Positions 32,487-33,599 of a stretch of DNA of 33,599 bases are shown in pieces. The stretch covers positions 383,748 to 417,346 of the forward strand of contig NZ_BMIJ01000007.1 of assembly GCF_014641945.1 (NCBI RefSeq). The letters are read 5' to 3'. The DNA is from Marinobacterium zhoushanense. Its GTDB lineage: Bacteria > Pseudomonadota > Gammaproteobacteria > Pseudomonadales > Balneatricaceae. Numbering within the stretch: position 1 is the first letter of the stretch; the number at the start of each line of letters is the position of its first letter. A program made the translations under genes and the position numbers. The notes below the pieces were generated by a model. It made no database searches. It was not told the origin of the DNA and saw only the letters and a program-made list of their open reading frames with translations.

Positions 32487-32888
32487 TGTTGAGATAAATG
32501 GATTTATATGAAAGCTAGAGATCGCAATATTCTTTACCTTCTATTTTTCGGAGTTATTCCGGTAGGGGTATTGTTATATTTTTACAGTGGAATTATTGTT
32601 GACATAATTAACGAAAGTTTTGGTTTTAATATTGATTTAAATAATATTTTGGAAATCTATACGCTATTGTGGTTTTCTTCTCTATTAGTTATTTATAACT
32701 ATGGTAAATATAAAGAATAGTTAAACTATAAAGATTTATAAAAGTATATAGTGTGAGTTGTATGGAAATGGTTATAGAATGAAGGGATGTATATTATTAA
32801 CGTATAATCATAACAAGGCACTGTCGTCGCAACACTTCGTGTTGCTGGGACCTCCGCAGCTACGCTGCTCCGGCCCCAAAGTGCGGCG
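32481..32888 (+). mobile_element. Gene cassette C (small membrane protein)
   Basis: Starts TTATGA, not TTATGT, and its attC R'' is correspondingly TCATAAC. This one-base change on both ends fixes the boundaries and shows the cassette kept its own pair of core halves. Very AT-rich; 87 bp of AT-rich sequence without a gene separate the stop from the attC. Confidence 0.93.
32508..32720 (+). CDS. 70-residue double-spanning membrane protein (cassette C)
   Basis: Family not recognised. Two hydrophobic helices (about 9-30, YLLFFGVIPVGVLLYFYSGIIV, and 48-63, IYTLLWFSSLLVIYNY) are joined by an acidic/asparagine-rich loop (INESFGFNIDLNN). Basic residues at both ends (MKARDR, YGKYKE) suggest both termini are cytoplasmic. 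No good ribosome site precedes the ATG. Codon use is AT-rich, unlike the chromosome. Small membrane cassettes may be toxins or envelope modulators, but nothing here shows either. Confidence 0.7.
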   Translation: MKARDRNILYLLFFGVIPVGVLLYFYSGIIVDIINESFGFNIDLNNILEIYTLLWFSSLLVIYNYGKYKE

Positions 32889-32894
32889 TTATGT
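32808..32894 (+). repeat. attC site of cassette C
   Basis: R'' TCATAAC (32808-32814) and right core GTTATGT (32888-32894). Inside: GCACT/AGTGC L pairing, GCAACAC-TTC-GTGTTGC (32829-32845), TGGGACCTC (32846-32854), GCAGC-TAC-GCTGC (32856-32868) and CGGCCCC. Confidence 0.93.
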
Positions 32895-33438
32895 GAAGCA
32901 AGGTTCCTAGCATGGATGAAAAAGACAAAGACCTGATTAATATGCTTTGGGATGAATGGAAGTATAGAAATACTCTCTATTGGCAAATGATCTATCGATT
33001 TGGTTTCATGATCCTTTTTGTATCATTCATACCCTATGTGTACCCTAAGGTCATATCGCATTTAGGCAAGCTAGTAATTGCCTTTCCCATTTGCGGTATG
33101 GTTTTATCAATTTTCTCCGCCTGGATTTTAGACGCTGAGGCTGCGAGATTTTCCCATGTGAAATACACTCTAAATAAACATCGTGGTGATTATTTACCAG
33201 AGCGCTTCCCTGAAAATGGTGGTTTCATATGGTGGCTTAGAAGAGCGAATATTGGATACGGGATATCAATATTATTCAGTGTGGTATTTGTATTGCTATC
33301 AATACTTAGCGCAGCTAGCTTGTGGTTCTATGGATTACCCAACATCAAATAGCTATCACATAACAAGCGCATGTTGTTCGCCCCTGCGGGGCTGGGACCT
33401 CCGTTCCGCTGCGCTTCACTACGGCCCCAAATGCGGGC
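32889..33438 (+). mobile_element. Gene cassette D (membrane protein), right end damaged
   Basis: Starts TTATGT at 32889 and its attC R'' is the matching ACATAAC. The attC runs normally to GGGC (33438), but the expected GTT core is replaced by TAC, so the right crossover point is lost. Confidence 0.82.
32912..33352 (+). CDS. 146-residue membrane protein (cassette D)
   Basis: A charged N-terminus (MDEKDKDLINMLWDEWKYRNTLYWQMIYRFG) leads into helices at about 30-46, 54-71 and 118-138, with a cytoplasm-like charged segment between (DAEAARFSHVKYTLNKHRGDYLPERFPENGG). No signal peptide, enzyme motif or known domain is certain; the WKYRN.LYWQM..RFGF opening is reminiscent of RipA-like small membrane proteins, a weak resemblance. 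AAGG lies 8 bp before the ATG, so it can be translated on its own. Confidence 0.75.
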   Translation: MDEKDKDLINMLWDEWKYRNTLYWQMIYRFGFMILFVSFIPYVYPKVISHLGKLVIAFPICGMVLSIFSAWILDAEAARFSHVKYTLNKHRGDYLPERFPENGGFIWWLRRANIGYGISILFSVVFVLLSILSAASLWFYGLPNIK

Positions 33439-33445
33439 TACATGG
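33358..33445 (+). repeat. attC site of cassette D with destroyed right core
   Basis: R'' ACATAAC (33358-33364), CGCAT/ATGCG L pairing, GCCCC-TGC-GGGGC (33380-33392), TGGGACCTC and CGGCCCC-type arm as in the other sites. Where GTTATGT is expected (33439-33445) the sequence is TACATGG. Recombination at this right end should be impaired. Confidence 0.85.
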
Positions 33446-33599
33446 ACTCCCCCTATTACCACAAGTGCTAAATTGATTTCGTAAGGTGGTCGGACTGCCG
33501 CTCTACATTCGGCCTGTATACTGGCTTCTCAGCCATGGCCATGATGAAACGCGCTGAACGGGACCTCATTCGTTAGACGGCCTTTAGTGGCCCCCCGCA
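33446..33599 (+). other. Window end: no gene, a possible attC remnant
   Basis: No convincing reading frame. GGGACCTC (33560-33567), the motif shared by the attC apices, is followed five bases later by a consensus core GTTAGAC (33572-33578), as though an attC had lost its apical part. A matching R'' (GTCTAAC) was not found. If real, another cassette would begin at 33573 and run out of the window. Confidence 0.3.

Larger units (their letters stand above)
29746..33445. mobile_element. Chromosomal integron: intI, attI region and cassette array
   Basis: The element comprises minus-strand intI with an SOS box, a leader/attI region, one degenerate and four readable cassettes, and attC sites of one sequence family (sharing TGGGACCT and GGC.CC arms). 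Attachment sites of one family point to a sedentary chromosomal integron rather than a mobile class 1-3 element. It is inserted directly after ung. No transposase or resistance gene is present. Confidence 0.92.

Noticed and set aside
32011..33445. CRISPR array
   Set aside because: The repeated elements are 84-88 bp attC sites spaced by genes of varied size, not short repeats with short spacers.

Overview
The window is a contiguous piece of a GC-rich gammaproteobacterial chromosome that ends in a small chromosomal integron. Gammaproteobacterial affiliation is supported by the lptF-lptG pair divergent from pepA-holC, a yceJ-yceI type cytochrome b561 operon, an E. coli-like prfB-lysS pair and a gammaproteobacterial LexA box. 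A phasin-like gene suggests polyhydroxyalkanoate storage. The genus cannot be fixed from the sequence alone.

Layout. 1-760: 3' part of etfA. 1027-2229: a stand-alone trpB with hairpins in its leader. 2399-4195: cytochrome b561 and two YceI-type genes in an operon. 4286-7168 (minus): valS. 7292-8044 (minus): a VanX-type D,D-dipeptidase. 8184-10063: an OmpR-type two-component pair, followed by a small exported protein of unknown function. 10738-13725 (minus): pntA-pntB transhydrogenase. 14064-18318 (minus): a membrane-fusion protein, ABC ATPase and two MacB/FtsX-type permeases, directly downstream of pepA-holC (18355-20295, minus). 20476-22667: lptF-lptG of the LPS exporter. 22692-24635 (minus): an RDD membrane protein, a Sel1-repeat protein and gloA. 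24804-29751: phasin, flavodoxin, prfB, lysS, a small membrane protein and ung. The order pepA-holC-valS, contiguous in E. coli, is split here by about 11 kb of efflux, transhydrogenase and signalling genes.

From 29746 the content changes. A tyrosine recombinase of the IntI type lies on the minus strand, its stop codon overlapping that of ung. A near-perfect LexA box overlaps its predicted -10, so its expression should rise in the SOS response. On the other side are a leader/attI region and then AT-rich gene cassettes, all oriented away from intI and each closed by an attC site. Boundaries can be read to the base, because the first six bases of each intact cassette are complementary to the inverse core (R'') of its own attC. 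The cassettes are: a decayed or non-coding first cassette (31082-31437) with a long inverted repeat; a cassette for a DUF1439/YceB-like membrane-anchored protein; one for a 95-100 aa cassette-type hypothetical protein; and two for small membrane proteins. The last attC has lost its GTT core, and a further core-like site lies near the window end, so the array is damaged there and may continue beyond the window.

The integron is the accessory and most novel part. Its cassette proteins have no assignable function from sequence alone. The rest is ordinary chromosome with a few oddities: prfB without the usual programmed frameshift, a divergent trpB, and a tandem repeat at the end of the sensor kinase gene.
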